Positions 11,111 through 21,611 of a stretch of 64,000 bases of DNA are shown in pieces. The stretch is from Favolaschia claudopus (Eukaryota > Basidiomycota > Agaricomycetes > Agaricales > Mycenaceae). The DNA lies in assembly GCA_037176885.1 (NCBI GenBank), contig JAWWNJ010000030.1, positions 1,364,001-1,428,000 on the forward strand, written 5' to 3'. The position numbers and the translations under genes were made by a program. The notes under the pieces were generated by a model. It was not told where the DNA came from. It made no database searches and saw nothing but the letters and a program-made list of their open reading frames with translations. How positions within the stretch are numbered: position 1 is the stretch's first letter; every line of letters starts with the position of its first letter.

Positions 11111-11565
11111 ATATTCAGTTATATTATTTAGCGAGAATTTCCCCAGAATGTTGTCATCGAAGTGCCAACAGTAACCAGTTACAATGAGCCCGGGCCCGTT
11201 CCTAACGTTTTTTCATGACATTTTGTCATGATCTTCGTAATGATTCGCCCGGAAGTACCACCGAAGCGCTAGCCAGCTATCCCGACGCCTTACTCCTTAT
11301 GAAACTCCATATGGAAGAGGTATAAAACAGGATATATTTCAAGTACCGGACAATACAGTTGCAGTACTACTAGTATAATAATATTCTGACCTTCAAAATC
11401 TCGCCACCATCACGATCAGCGGTACTTTAACAGCTTGCGTGGCTCGGAAACACTACGGAGAATGGAAAAGGGGTAGAAAAGGGAAGCAACTCACCGGGTT
11501 AGACAGATCATTGCATGCTCTGTCGTCGTCAAGGAGCTAAATTACCACGACAGGGAAAGGCATTA
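11111..11565. other. Spacer, nothing recognised
   Basis: AT-rich, short ORFs only. Confidence 0.4.
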
Positions 11566-11754
11566 CAGTCGTCACTGTCATAACCCATACCTGTACTTCC
11601 CCATAACCCATGATCTTGGGGGCAAATTTTCCTCGGTTTACAGTGTAAAAGTGCCCAAATTACGTGATATTTACCTGCGATAACCCATAAAACCCTCATA
11701 ACCCATACTTTTTTTTGCCCCACCGAGGGGTATGGGTTTAGGCAGTGACGACTG
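11566..11754. mobile_element. TA-flanked MITE, CAGTCGTCACTG ends
   Basis: 189 bp with inverted ends CAGTCGTCACTG / CAGTGACGACTG bounded by TA (11564-11565, 11755-11756). It carries ATAACCCATA words like the element at 5568-5733 and belongs to the same family. Confidence 0.8.
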
Positions 11755-12562
11755 TAATGAGCTGCAATGCACTCTCGCAGTATCACTCACAATAATACCC
11801 TGCCCAACCACTTCATCCCGGCTCATCCTTCGCCACCTCTTAATCCTTTGAGAGTCTTGCGCACTGCAGAGAGATCTAGCTCGTGGATTGATCTTAGAGG
11901 GCGGTGACGTGGGTAAGGAGGCGTGGTCCGTTACAGCAGAGTGTGTTGGCGAGAGCGGCGGCGGCGGCGGCGCTCTACGATGGTGACTTGGAGGTCTGGG
12001 GGGGGGGAGACAAGAGGCGTCGTGAGCGGCCGCAGTATATGTGTGCTGCGGATGTGGAGCAATGCTGTAAGTGACGTCATTGACTCGGCAGCTCGGCCGC
12101 AGGACTTGAACGAAAATTTGCTGGTTCTTCCAGGCCGAAATTCGTGATGTTTTGTCGTGAATGCAGGTTCAAGATTTTTATGTCACTTTTTGAAAGAGAA
12201 TTTGAATTAGATGCATGATCCTGTCATGTGATCCCACAGTTGAATATGAGTGCGGTATCACACCTTGTAACTTTTAAAAGTTTTGGAGCATCATGAAACC
12301 AGTCTTGGGATTGGCCTGAGCTTCACGAGAGAGAGGATTCGTATGACATATTGGGCATGAACTTCAAAACGAAGCTCGCTGCACTCCGCCCAAAGGCGAG
12401 GGAGCCAAGGCAGCCCACAACCAACAGCTCACCATGAAGCAGCCACAGGCGGGCGAAGACAGGGTGAAGCGCCACAGGCTCCACAAGAAAATGAGGGGAA
12501 TGAACAGCAACAAGGGGAGAGGAGGGGAGAGGAGGGGAGGAAGGGGGAGAGGGGCAGGGGTG
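11755..12562. other. Spacer; possible decayed 3' part of the DIRS-like element
   Basis: A tyrosine recombinase would be expected beyond the RNase H of a DIRS/Ngaro element on this side, but no such motif (H-x-x-R...Y) was seen. Short GC-rich ORFs only. Confidence 0.35.
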
Positions 12563-13200
12563 CTAGGAACGCACAATGACAATAGAGGGGGCAGTGACAG
12601 CGACACGGGCAGGGCGGGTACCGGACTTGGGGAGGGGCCAGTGGGGATACAGCTTTGCTAGCGTGAGCCACCGGAACCTGGAAAGGGCATCTGCTACGGA
12701 ATTGTCGTCTGTTGGGATCCAGACAGGGCGGAAAGTGAAGTCCTTCTGAACGGCAAGGAGAGCGAACTGGCGGAAAAGAGCTTGGGTAGGAGGATGATCA
12801 ATAGAGCCAGACTGCAGACAGGTAGAGATGGCCTCGTTATCAATACGAAATATAACCTCCAACCCAGCCCAACAGTGACCCCAGACCTCCGCTGCCCGTA
12901 GCACAGCACGCATCTCCTTCCAATGGATCGGATGGCGTTCATACTTCACCGGGACAGGTTCAGTGAAGAAAAGGTCACCACCTCCCCAGTAACCGCCCAA
13001 ACTCAGCTTACCACTAGCATCCGTGAAGATCTCGATGGTGGGACGCGGGGGTCCAATGGCGAAAATGCCATTGAAAGACGGGAGGAAGGTGTTCCACCAC
13101 GCAATATCGAGTCGAGCAGAGGAAGGGAGACGGCGGCGCTGGTGACGGGGGAGAAGTGAAAGGCGCCCACGAAGTCCCGGATTCGGCGGGTGAAGAATCG
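12563..13200 (-). pseudogene. RNase H-like domain of DIRS/Ngaro-like element
   Basis: The frame is open from about 13200 through PRPTIEIFTDASG (first catalytic Asp), IHWKEMRAVLRAAEVWG (Glu), FRIDNEAIS (second Asp) and WIPTDDNSVADALSRF (last Asp). This is the full acidic set of the RNase H-like domain that follows RT in DIRS-type elements. After about residue 190 the reading becomes Pro/Arg-rich and ends at 12563. It follows the RT in a shifted frame. Confidence 0.6.
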
Positions 13201-14372
13201 TCCAACGGGAATCACTGACTGAGCAAAGACGAGATGGCCACAGAGTTTCTCCAGGTCATGGTAGCTGGCAGTCCGACGAGACAGGCACCCATCCAGAAAG
13301 ACAAGGAGGCGAGCAAGCTTATCTTTGGGCAAACGAGCCTGCATAGCAATGGTGTCCAGCTCAATGCCAAGGAACTCAAGGCAGTGGGTCGGACCCTCCT
13401 CCTTGTCGCTGAGATTGAGAAGCCTAGCTCCTCCGCAATTGCCCGGAAGACAGCACGACCATGACGAGCATACTCCACACCCTTGGAAGCGGGGGTGACA
13501 TTGAGCCAATCATCTAGGTAGTGCTGAATAAGTGCCATGACCTCATCCCGAGAGAGGAGGACCCAGTGATGGGCCTCCGCAAAGTAATTGTAGATGCGGG
13601 GTCCCGTACGAACCCCAAAGGGCAGGAAGATGTCGAGGAATAAACGCCTCAACCACTCAAAGCCCATCAGGTGTATATGATCAAGGTGAATAAGAATATG
13701 CCTAAAAGCCGCCTCAAGGTCTGCCTTGTAAAGGAAAGACCGTTCGCCAGCCTGCCGGATGCGCTCAATCGCCCCCATGACAGCCTCATACACCAGATGG
13801 CCAAACTCCGCTGGGATAGCGTCGTTGACGGATGAGCCAGGAGGGTACGAGAGATGATGGATACGACGACGCTTCTCACTATATTTCTTGGGTACGGAGC
13901 CTAGCGGGGACAGGACAGGCTTCACAGCAGAGTCTGTGATATCGACAATACGCCCCAGAGAAATCTCGTGAGCAATGTCTTTATCTACTGTCTCGGGAAA
14001 TGCAAGTGCAGAAGGAAGAGGGACAGGGGCAGAGGAAGAGGGAGGAGGCATACGCGCAGGATCCACACCTAGAAGGACACCATGGCGGATGGCAGAGACG
14101 AGGGTCTCAGCAAACACCTGATCTGGGTAATCAATGAGGGCGTGCGCCCAAGCCGTGCAGCTTTGAGGGCGGCATTGGCTTTGAATGAGGAGTCGTGAGC
14201 GGAAAGAGGAGGTCTGTATTAGGGTGTGCTGGAGGAAGCAGTGGTGGTGGTAGCACCTCAAAAGTAGGAGCATGGTCAGATTCCACAATTTTGGCAGATG
14301 ATGATGGGGGAGACAAGACTTCCCTGCTCGATTCCGAGCGAGGAGAGCCAGAAGCATCTCCCCCTCGCTCAC
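13140..14372 (-). pseudogene. Reverse transcriptase of DIRS/Ngaro-like element
   Basis: Ordered RT motifs are visible: SPLGSVPKKYSEKRRRIHHL, SSVNDAIPAEFGHLVY, SFLYKADLEAAFRHILIH (motif A with Asp), FLPFGVRTGPRIYNYFAEA (motif B) and QHYLDDWL (catalytic LDD). The frame then shifts near 13420 and resumes as HCLEFLGIELDTIAMQARLP and KLARLLVFLDGCL, the thumb-like region of the same family. The N-terminal 60 residues are low complexity and probably not native. It is disrupted, so not expected to be active. Confidence 0.7.
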
Positions 14373-14706
14373 CCGGCTTCACTAACACGCCAGCAGGGGG
14401 ATTTTCCTGAGGCGGAATAGGCCGAGCCACATCTGGGGGCATTGACATACGACGAGGGCATGAAGGTGCGATATGGGCACGCTCTCCACAATGAGAGCAG
14501 ACATGGCGACGAGGACATCGACGTCGACCATCCCAGCAACCCCCAACGCGGTTGTGGCCCCAACAGATCTGTGTACGCACTGGAGCCCCAGCAATCATCA
14601 AGATTCTACCATCGTTTGGAGGCGTCCATGGTCCCCGGTCGGGGGTCCCCCAGCGCAAGAAACCATCAACATTGATAAGTCTGGGGAGGGGCCGAAGAGA
14701 AGGCAT
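14131..14706 (-). pseudogene. Zinc-finger (gag-like) ORF of DIRS/Ngaro-like element
   Basis: 191 codons. Residues 45-95 contain a CCCH-type pattern (C-x8-C-x6-C-x3-H, CWGHNRVGGCWDGRRRCPRR) immediately followed by a CCHC knuckle (CSHCGERAHIAPSC). The rest is Pro/Ser-rich. The ORF overlaps the RT frame at its 3' end. The combination suggests an RNA- or DNA-binding structural protein of the element. The start is uncertain. Confidence 0.55.
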
Positions 14707-15584
14707 CGAGGTCGACCAGCCGAAGGTGGGGGAGAAGACGAGAGAGCGGCGTGAGCACCCAGAAGAAAGGCGGAGAAAAACACGAGAAAAGAGGGATGAC
14801 AGCGACGGGGGGAGAAAACTAGTAGCAGGGGACGAGACTCAGGGTCATGGAGGGGGACTGGACAAGGGAAAGTCTCAAAGAGACGGAGTCGCCGCGCCAA
14901 AAGCGCAATGTGCGGAGGTGGGCGAGACGAAGAGAATGAGGAGACATGTGACTGATGAGATCACCTTTTGCCAATCCCCTTGGTCTGCCAGACCATCCAA
15001 AATCCATGACGTGTATCCTAACGAAACATCAGGAATCTTGAACAAGACGGTGATCTTGAATTTCATGACAAATACTTCTCACAGTGCATGGGACGGAATC
15101 CATTCCTACTCAGCCCATGTCCTCGACTCCAGCTCTCGCCACAGCGTTGGCTGAGAAAGACCCACCTACTCAAAATGAATGGTAGTTCCATGATTTGAGG
15201 TGTATTAAATATCGGATTTTCCAAAGCCCTTGGTATTGATGGTCAGAGTCGCTGTTTCGGAAGTCTTTTCGTTGACCCAGCACTTTGAATTGGCCGGAAA
15301 GCTGTAGCAACGGCCGAGATCGACCGAAAAACACAGCGCTAGAGACTTATTCGCACTACGAGTAATGCTAAGGTCACTTGTTCAAACACGGCTGCTCAAC
15401 AAAGCTGTAATGAACTGTACTAAGCCTACTAATGAAAATGAAGCCTTCAACAACGCAGTGGAGTCTACTACACAGTATGCAATACTCGAGAATCAAGCGG
15501 ATCGCTGTGCTATTCAAATATATTAATTGCAATGGCATGAATCAATCAACAATCAATTACCCGGCGCACCAAGCAGTCAAAGAA
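14707..15584. other. Spacer upstream of the DIRS-like element
   Basis: GA-rich in its first 250 bp, giving spurious Arg/Glu ORFs. No domain, signal peptide or splice pattern was found. Confidence 0.35.
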
Positions 15585-15914
15585 TCATACTCTCGTTGTC
15601 GAATTCGATGCGCTTTGAGTTTGAATGGGAAGACTGCGGACGGCCGTCGATATTTTGGTTTCGCAGGGCGCGCTGACGGGTTTTGTGGTCACACGCCCAC
15701 TCGAATCATCGAAAATCAGGCCCATGCCGATTACAACCTTCGCTGATTCGGCGTTGTTTGCCTCGAACCCCATCGCGACTGAAGCACAGATCAGATAGCA
15801 TCAAGCGAGCACATTCATCTCAAAGCAACACTCACCACCAACTCGATCCGGGAGGGGCAATGCTCGCACGGCCCCAAAGAATAGAAGAAACATGACAGAT
15901 ATGACTGCAATCAT
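15585..15914 (-). CDS. Small secreted protein (two exons)
   Basis: Exon 1 is 15914-15836 and exon 2 is 15778-15585. The 57-bp intron begins GTGAGT and ends TTCAG. Joined length is 273 nt, an exact 90 codons plus TGA. The N-terminus MIAVISVMFLLFFGAVRA is a clear signal peptide, with likely cleavage at AVRA/LP. The mature part (about 72 residues) starts LPLPDRVG, contains a single Cys (APCETKIST) and is Ser/Thr-rich at the end. No family is recognised. Small size, secretion and orphan status fit an effector-like protein or a cell-wall peptide, but that is inference. It stands alone between a DIRS remnant and a MITE. Confidence 0.55.
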
Positions 15915-16508
15915 TGTGAAGAAAAGGCGCTGCCTGGAGTACTTATTCTCCACGAGCTACAATGGTTTTATTCTCGAGCGGGTTACTGGGGCCCGACGAT
16001 TTCAGATAATAGAAACTTTGCGCAGAGCCACCGGGGAATACACTGAGGAATTTGAACGCGTCGCATGACGGCGACGACAATCGTGCGCGTCATGAGGGCA
16101 CAACGCGCGGAAGAACGCCGATGCCGAGGGGTGCCGTCGGCAACGCGGAGTAGGCGCTCAATACAGGGAATAGGCGTTCGGTGAGGAAAATAGGCCATCA
16201 ATAGGTGTTCGCGAGCCCCTATGCTACTAAAGTTGTCGTGCCTCGTCGGAAGTTAGCCTGTGCGAATTACTAACATGGATTTTGTGGGTCATTTCTGGCT
16301 CCTGTTAGTAGCAGGTTATTAACAGGTTGGATGCGGACCTTTCCCTCCCTAAACTTCGCGGGGTACTCAACCGCAAGAAGCCTCCTTAATGATGGACTCG
16401 TTGTCCTGCCCAGGTGTACGCAACATTCAACGCAAAATGTGGGTGTTCTGCTAAAGCAGGGCGCTCATACGCTCATAGTTGCTTTCTTTTATTGTTTTGT
16501 ACTGTTTT
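15915..16508. other. Spacer with a partial MITE end
   Basis: 16009-16034 repeats the terminus of the 37485-37922 element (ACTTTGCGCAGAGCCACCGG). Otherwise only short ORFs. TTAGTAGCAGGTTATTAAC-type words occur near 16300. Confidence 0.4.
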
Positions 16509-17089
16509 AGAAAACGCTATTGACCCAACACTGTAGCGCACCACGTGACTCGGTGATGGCCGCTGTCTGCCCTTCCGCGCGAGTCAAGTCAGCAAAGTTG
16601 AGAAGAGCTGAGGTCCAGGGGGCACCACAATGGACAATTTTTGGTATACATACTACAGCATAATGATTTGGCTAGCCTGGTGATATTTCAAGGAATTCGA
16701 TCGCGTCAGGCCAAAAGCAAGAATAAATAAGCAACAATTTAGCAAATTATTATGTTTCTCGGGGGAATGGGACACAGTCTACAAGCAACGCGACCTGGGT
16801 GAGGGACTTGAACCGCATTTGACGTGGCCTTCGCGCTCCGTGAAGATAGAAACTCCCCCTACGCCTCCCACCGACCTCTGACAGGCGCCCCATCACTGCT
16901 AACATGGCCGAAAGCCATATTCTATGCTAGTTATGGACTCTGAGACAGTATCTGCAACCATAAGGGAGTTCAAGGCCATCTAGAGGGCATTCTGAGAGGG
17001 GGGACTTGGGTTTTCCGCGCACAAAGGGCAGACAGCGGCCATCACCGAGTCACATGGTGCGCTACAGTGTTGGGTCAATAGCGTTTTCT
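16509..17089. mobile_element. MULE-type MITE, copy B, with 9-bp target duplication
   Basis: 581 bp, same length as and, by eye, identical to 7290-7870. It is flanked by the perfect 9-bp direct repeat TACTGTTTT (16500-16508 and 17090-17098). Long inverted ends (about 66 bp) and a 9-bp duplication are hallmarks of the Mutator superfamily. Identity with copy A implies recent movement by a transposase supplied elsewhere. A MULE transposase fragment lies at 59184-59490. Confidence 0.9.
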
Positions 17090-17252
17090 TACTGTTTTGA
17101 ATCGTCCGAGCTGACGAGGTATAGTACTTTAGTAGTATATACTACCTGGGCTTTATAAGCGTAGTCAGTCGTATCTATCGTATCTTCGTATCTTCGTTTG
17201 TCGACACTCGCTACTCTATTGGAACACCTCATTGAGCAACAGTCCTGTCTGG

Positions 17253-18200
17253 TCAAAGCAAGATTGGCCCAATTGATTTTTCACGCGTGAATGAATTCTC
17301 AGGCAAATCCAATGACACATTGACAGGTTCGACTGTAAGATGGGGCTCACTCATAAGCAACCTACTCCACGTGATTACTGTGACATTTCTTTCGTTTCCC
17401 ACCACAAAGTCATCCACTTTGCGACGAATTACACATACTGTAGTATTACGACCAAATGTTCAGGTGACGGGTGACAGGGACCTGTGAACTGAACACTTTT
17501 GGTTGCGGTGACGGTGACACTTGGGTTTTTTCGCCAAAAATGGACGAAAAACGTCAAAAAAAAAATCCGGGCCGGCATTCGCCGGCCTACCATATAGGGT
17601 AATTTAATGTGCTCTGAACACCTTATCCAGTGAACATTGTAGGTGACAGGTGACACCCAGTGAACACTTGGTCGAAATACGCAAAATTCTATTTGGCACC
17701 CCGGGGTGGCGGAGTACCCGGGGTGCTAAATAGCATTTTTCTATTTGACACCCGTGACGTAATTCTGTCGATCACTTCTTCGCGAGAGCCATCGCGATGC
17801 TCATTCTTCTTGCTCTATCTGGCTATTGCTTGCAATGACCACAGATTGCTATACACCTTGTCTCTAGTCAATTGAAATGCGCTCTGTCTGTAGCTTCAAG
17901 TACGAAGCCCAAGATTCAAATACTATATAAACTCGTCAAATTCCATCTTTGATCTTTGAGCATTGCAAATCCAACAAATCATGCGCAATTTGCACGGTGA
18001 ATTTCATATATACAAGCACAAGTGCTGCTTGGCTCCCCTTTCTCTTTTCCCTCTTCCCCACAATGTCCGAGTCGTATGAAGCCTGCGGGCGAGCGGAGCG
18101 AGCCCGTGCGAACAGCGAGCGAAGCGAGCTGTTGAGGTGGGTGATGTACAGGATATCTGGGTGTTTGAAACGGGGGCGGGGACCACGACGTTGTTGGGTT
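17253..18200 (-). repeat. Direct repeat (pLTR-like) of the Penelope-like element, 3' copy
   Basis: About 948 bp matching 21603-22560. I saw only single-base indels and no substitutions between them. It starts GGTCAAAGCAAGATTGG, contains a truncated CTGTAGTATT MITE (17438-17690) and a hairpin around GCACCCCGGGG (17698-17732), and ends inside the hammerhead ribozyme. Confidence 0.85.
17438..17690. mobile_element. CTGTAGTATT MITE, right end truncated
   Basis: The left end CTGTAGTATTACGACCAA follows TA. The right side keeps ACACTTGGTCGAAATAC and then loses the final bases. The complete relative is at 41200-41399. The same truncated copy appears in the other direct repeat (about 21797-22050), so the insertion predates duplication of the repeat. 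Confidence 0.7.
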
Positions 18201-18249
18201 TGTGCGCAAGAACGTTTCGTCACACTGTGACTCATCAGGTATTATCCCC
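18178..18249 (-). ncRNA. Hammerhead ribozyme (type I), GUC cleavage site
   Basis: Reading the minus strand from 18249: stem I 5' strand GGGGA-TAA-TAC, core CTGATGA (18238-18232), stem II GTCAC-AGT-GTGAC, core GAAA, stem III CGTT-C-TTG ... CAA-C-AACG, triplet GTC (18189-18187), stem I 3' strand GTG-G-TCCCC. All conserved core positions are present: C3 to A9, the G10.1-C11.1 pair, G12-A14, A15.1-U16.1, C15.2-G16.2 and C17. Stem I has an internal loop, as natural ribozymes need for fast folding. Cleavage would fall between 18187 and 18186, at the edge of the 3' direct repeat of the Penelope-like element. The partner repeat at 22560 keeps the cleavage side but lacks the CTGATGA half. Confidence 0.85.
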
Positions 18250-18657
18250 TACCATTCACCGGTGCTCGTATTGAAGCGCGCTATCAGGTCCAACGCGGAA
18301 TCTCTTTGGGGACTCGACGACGATTGGGGTTCCCGACAACCCATATTCTCGGTATTCCTGCTTGCCGACGTGCCTGTATTACACGCAGCAATTTTACGGC
18401 GGAGCTAACGAGTATCAATATAATCTTTTTCTACCTCTTCACGCAAAACATGTCTTGGGCCCGGTCAGAGGCCAGAAAGGAAGAACATGAAATACGATTC
18501 AAGGCCCACAAGGGAACGAAAAAGGTATGATTGAATTAAATGGGTGAAGAACGACAGGTACGGTATATTTTTTCGAAAATCCGAAGATGCCAGCCGCTGC
18601 AGAGCGCGACCCGTAGGGTCGCGCGCGGCGGGCATCGAGGATTGAGAAAAAACCGTC

Positions 18658-20707
18658 CTAAACGTTCGACGCTGCCGATTCGTGGTGTGCTGCAAGTGTG
18701 TCCCGGTTGTGAATATTCAGCCGGTCACCCAGCGCGACCGGTTTTTTGAAGGAGGCCATGAAGCGGTAGTCAGGGTAGCCGTTCCCCGCTGTGCTCAAGT
18801 TCTCCTCAAGGTCGTGCCAGATGGGCCGCAAATTAATGACGTCCCATACTGGATTGTGGGTGAGTTTAAGGACGTGCAGCTCAGGCCCACCATCTGGGGC
18901 AGATGCCGCAGAGGCAGTGAGCGCGCGAGGGCGCTCCACCTTGTACTGTATTTCCTCAAAGACGCGTTGAAGCCAACGTCCTGGATACCCCCGTGCACGG
19001 AGTCGACGGTCAAATTCGAGGCGAATTTGAGCAAAGTCAGATTCCTTACAACATATACGCACATAGCGTATAAGTTCCCCTTTGACCCAAGCACGCTTGG
19101 AGTCTTCGGAGTGGCAGGAGTTCCACGGGATGTACAGATAAGCGTTGAGGGCTTTCTGGTATACATCGGTTACAATCCGCTTGCGCGGGTTGAATGCTGG
19201 AAATCTCGGGTCGAGTTCCAGCCCGACGTGAACATCCAAGAAGGGAAGGCGGTATTGAGATTCCGACCATTCCATCTTCATATTAGGGTGCAGGGACCCA
19301 AAGCGGTCTTGGAAACGACGTACATCCGCCAACGTTCCTTTGATGATAGCGAAAGTATCATCAATGAATCGCCGGTAGAATAAAAGAGTCGCTGTAAATT
19401 CCTCGAGCGCGTCCGCTTCGTATCCAGCCAGGAAAAGATTAGCATACGTAGGTGCGCATGCAGTGCCCATAGCTGTGCCGATGACTTGGCGGTAAATGGT
19501 GCCAGCGAATTGGACGTAGTTGAATTTTAGAATGAGCCGCAGCAAGAGAACAGTGAGTTCCGCGCGGTTTCTAACGTTCAATCGACTAGCTTCGTCCGGA
19601 GTCTCAAACTCCATGGGCGAGCAGCCGAGTATCGAGGCAATCTGAGTAATCCCGTCATCAATAGGGATGTTGGGGTACATTGCGACGACATCGCCGGACA
19701 CCAGCCAGATGTCCTCGCCCAGAGGCAGCTCCACATTGAGAATATCGTGGCAGAAGGTTTTCGAGTCACGAAGAATCCAAGGGAACTTGTCCAGGAGAGG
19801 TTTGATCTGGTAGTCGACCCACACTGATGCGTTAGCGAGCAGCGTGCCAAAAGTAGGGACAATTGGACGGCCAGACGGAGGGGATTTGTGGATCTTGGGG
19901 ATGCCCTTGAGAACCGGGACCTTATCGAGCTCTTCAACGCAAGGTCGAATGAGCCATTCAAACTGTTGTCTCGAGACAAGGTCGCGTGATTGCTCAACGA
20001 TGGCTCGTAGGGACAATAGAAGGTTGATATGGTCCGGCTCTTCCTCCACGTAGGAGTCATTCACCAAGAGTTTCAATGCCGCGTTATGGTACCATTCAGA
20101 TGTGACCAAAACTAATCCTAGATTCTTGTCGGCAGGGACAGCGAGAACACTGTTGTCTGCCAAGAGTCCAAGGAGACCATCCAAGTCTTCCTTACGGATA
20201 TTCGGGCGTATGAACAGCGCTTGCTTACTCAGGACTTCGAGTTCGATCTGCTAAGACTTTCTGCTTGCACGCTCTACTGAGCGCGCGTTCAATCGGCCCC
20301 TCGGCATCGGGGTTTGGTATGTGGAAAGTGGGGACGTAGCGTGGTTGTCCGTTATCCAAGAACACACCGCCAAAGTGCTTGTGAAGCGTTGGCTGAACCT
20401 CTTTATCAACTCGTAAGCGGAGTCGGCGATCAAAATCGTCGAGCGCGGTAGATACGAGCGGAACCTTAGTCGCGCCTGCAGGGCGGGGCACGAACTTCGG
20501 GTTAAGGGCGAGGATCTTCTGTTGGGTTGGATTCAGTTGTAGCTCAGTCCTGTTGTGAAACGCGCGATTTCTCAAACGGGTGTCAAAATACAACGGGGAC
20601 ATTCTGCTGATAACGAATCTAGTGCGAGCGGTACTATCGGCGGCAAAGAAAGAGTCTGGGTAGGTGTCAGGTCGGTGGTGGTGAAACCGTGGACCAGGGC
20701 TACTCAC
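18658..20707 (-). CDS. Penelope-like reverse transcriptase (one frameshift)
   Basis: The N-terminal part is 20707-20225 (LNPTQQKILALNPKFVPRP then DDFDRRLRLR, the conserved Penelope RT0-like lead). The main part is 20184-18658, preceded in frame by VLSKQALFIRPNIRKEDLDG. One base indel near 20250 separates the two. Motifs in order: VPADKNLGLVLV, GIPKIHKSPPSGRPIVPTFG, WLVSGDVVAMYPNIPIDDG (motif A), IYRQVIGTAMGTACAPTYAN (motif B), FYRRFIDDTFAI (catalytic IDD, motif C), YRLPFLDVHV (motif D), VYQKALNAYLYIPWNSCHSE (E/thumb). The protein ends at ALGDRLNIHNRDTLAAHHES without a GIY-YIG nuclease. It copies element RNA, presumably primed at free 3' ends. The indel may be a sequence error. Confidence 0.85.
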
Positions 20708-20743
20708 CCAAGAAGAGGTACTAGAAGGGGGGCATGCGGGTAA

Positions 20744-21611
20744 TCAATCCGAGTCGTCGTTGTCCGACTCCCCGGTTGTCTCCGGATCCGCGGCTTTGGC
20801 TGTTGCCTTGGCCTTCCCACTCGACTTTCCCTTGGACACTGAGTCCTTCTTCGACTTTTCGCCGGCGTCGTTGCCGCTTGCGTGCTTTCCGCTGGTACCC
20901 TTCTTCTTCTCCAACACAGGTTTCTCCTTCTTCTGCAGGTCCAACTTCGTCTGCTTCAGCGGCTTCGACGAGTCCTTCGAGGACGACGCCTTGGCTGCCT
21001 TCTGCTTCGGTTTGGTATTCGTGGTCTGCTTCGAATTGGAGGCTGCGGGAGCAGGGCGCTGCTTCTTCTTCTCCGGTTCCGTCGACTCTTTCGCAAGGGA
21101 TGCTAGGAGCAGAGGGAGGGATGTGAGACAGCCTTGAGGGATATGAGCAGAGAAGCCGCGTCGTACCAAACTTGGTGACAACCGCGGTGTTAACCTTCTC
21201 TGCGATAATCTCCTCAATAGGGCGGTTCGCATCGACCATCTCAGCGTCAGCGCGTGCGGTCAGGACAGCCTGCGCGTCTGCTTCCTTGGTCGTAGCATCT
21301 CGGTCAAGACGAGCCGTAAAACTCGAAACGGGTGCCTTTCAGCTGCTCCGTGAGAGTGGCTTTGACAGCGGAGACGCACGGTTGCCAGGCCGTGGTGTCG
21401 GGGTCACACAGCAAGAGTAATGATACGCACGCAGTTCTCGGTGAGAGTTGCGGCGAACATGTCTGCATTTTTGGCTACGTCGACGCGCTCCCTCGCCTTC
21501 TCTACCTGGACCGCGTAAACGGTGGTCAAGTAGGTGCTGGTAGGACGAGTGAGCGGTGGCAAGATCTTTCTCGGCGGCAGCAAGGGCTTCCACCACACGG
21601 ACATCGGTCAA
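20744..21611 (-). CDS. Upstream ORF of Penelope-like element: coiled-coil, Lys/Ser-rich protein
   Basis: Spliced reading. An N-terminal heptad-like part (VVEALAAAEKDLATAHSS, VEKARERVDVAKNADMFAAT) is followed, after an intron near 21426, by LDRDATTKEADAQAVLTARA and EEIIAEKVNTAVVTKF. A clear 64-bp intron (21166-21103, GTACGA...CTCCTAG) then leads to a Lys/Ser/Ala-rich tail (KESTEPEKKKQRPAPAASNS...) ending in acidic ESDNDDSD. The stop at 20744 lies 37 bp before the RT ORF. The 5' end runs into the direct repeat and no clear ATG was fixed. A basic, coiled-coil nucleic-acid-binding role is inferred. Other frames here (20721-21239) are shadows. Confidence 0.55.

Larger units (their letters stand above)
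12563..14706 (-). mobile_element. DIRS/Ngaro-like retroelement remnant
   Basis: In the minus direction the order is a CCCH/CCHC zinc-finger ORF, reverse transcriptase, then RNase H. The RT wording and the RNase H reading (RIDNEAIS, WIPTDDNSVADALSRF) are those of tyrosine-recombinase retroelements rather than copia or gypsy. At least one frameshift lies near 13420. The recombinase and the terminal repeats were not found, so the copy is incomplete. Confidence 0.65.

Noticed and set aside
18190..18657. GIY-YIG endonuclease downstream of the RT
   Set aside because: No such motif in any minus frame between the RT stop and the ribozyme.
18682..19383. 233-codon plus ORF opposite the RT
   Set aside because: Antisense shadow of the Penelope-like RT.
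20721..21239. 172-codon Glu/Gly/Arg-rich ORF
   Set aside because: Shadow frame of the Lys/Ser-rich exon, which has proper splice sites and a sensible acidic end.
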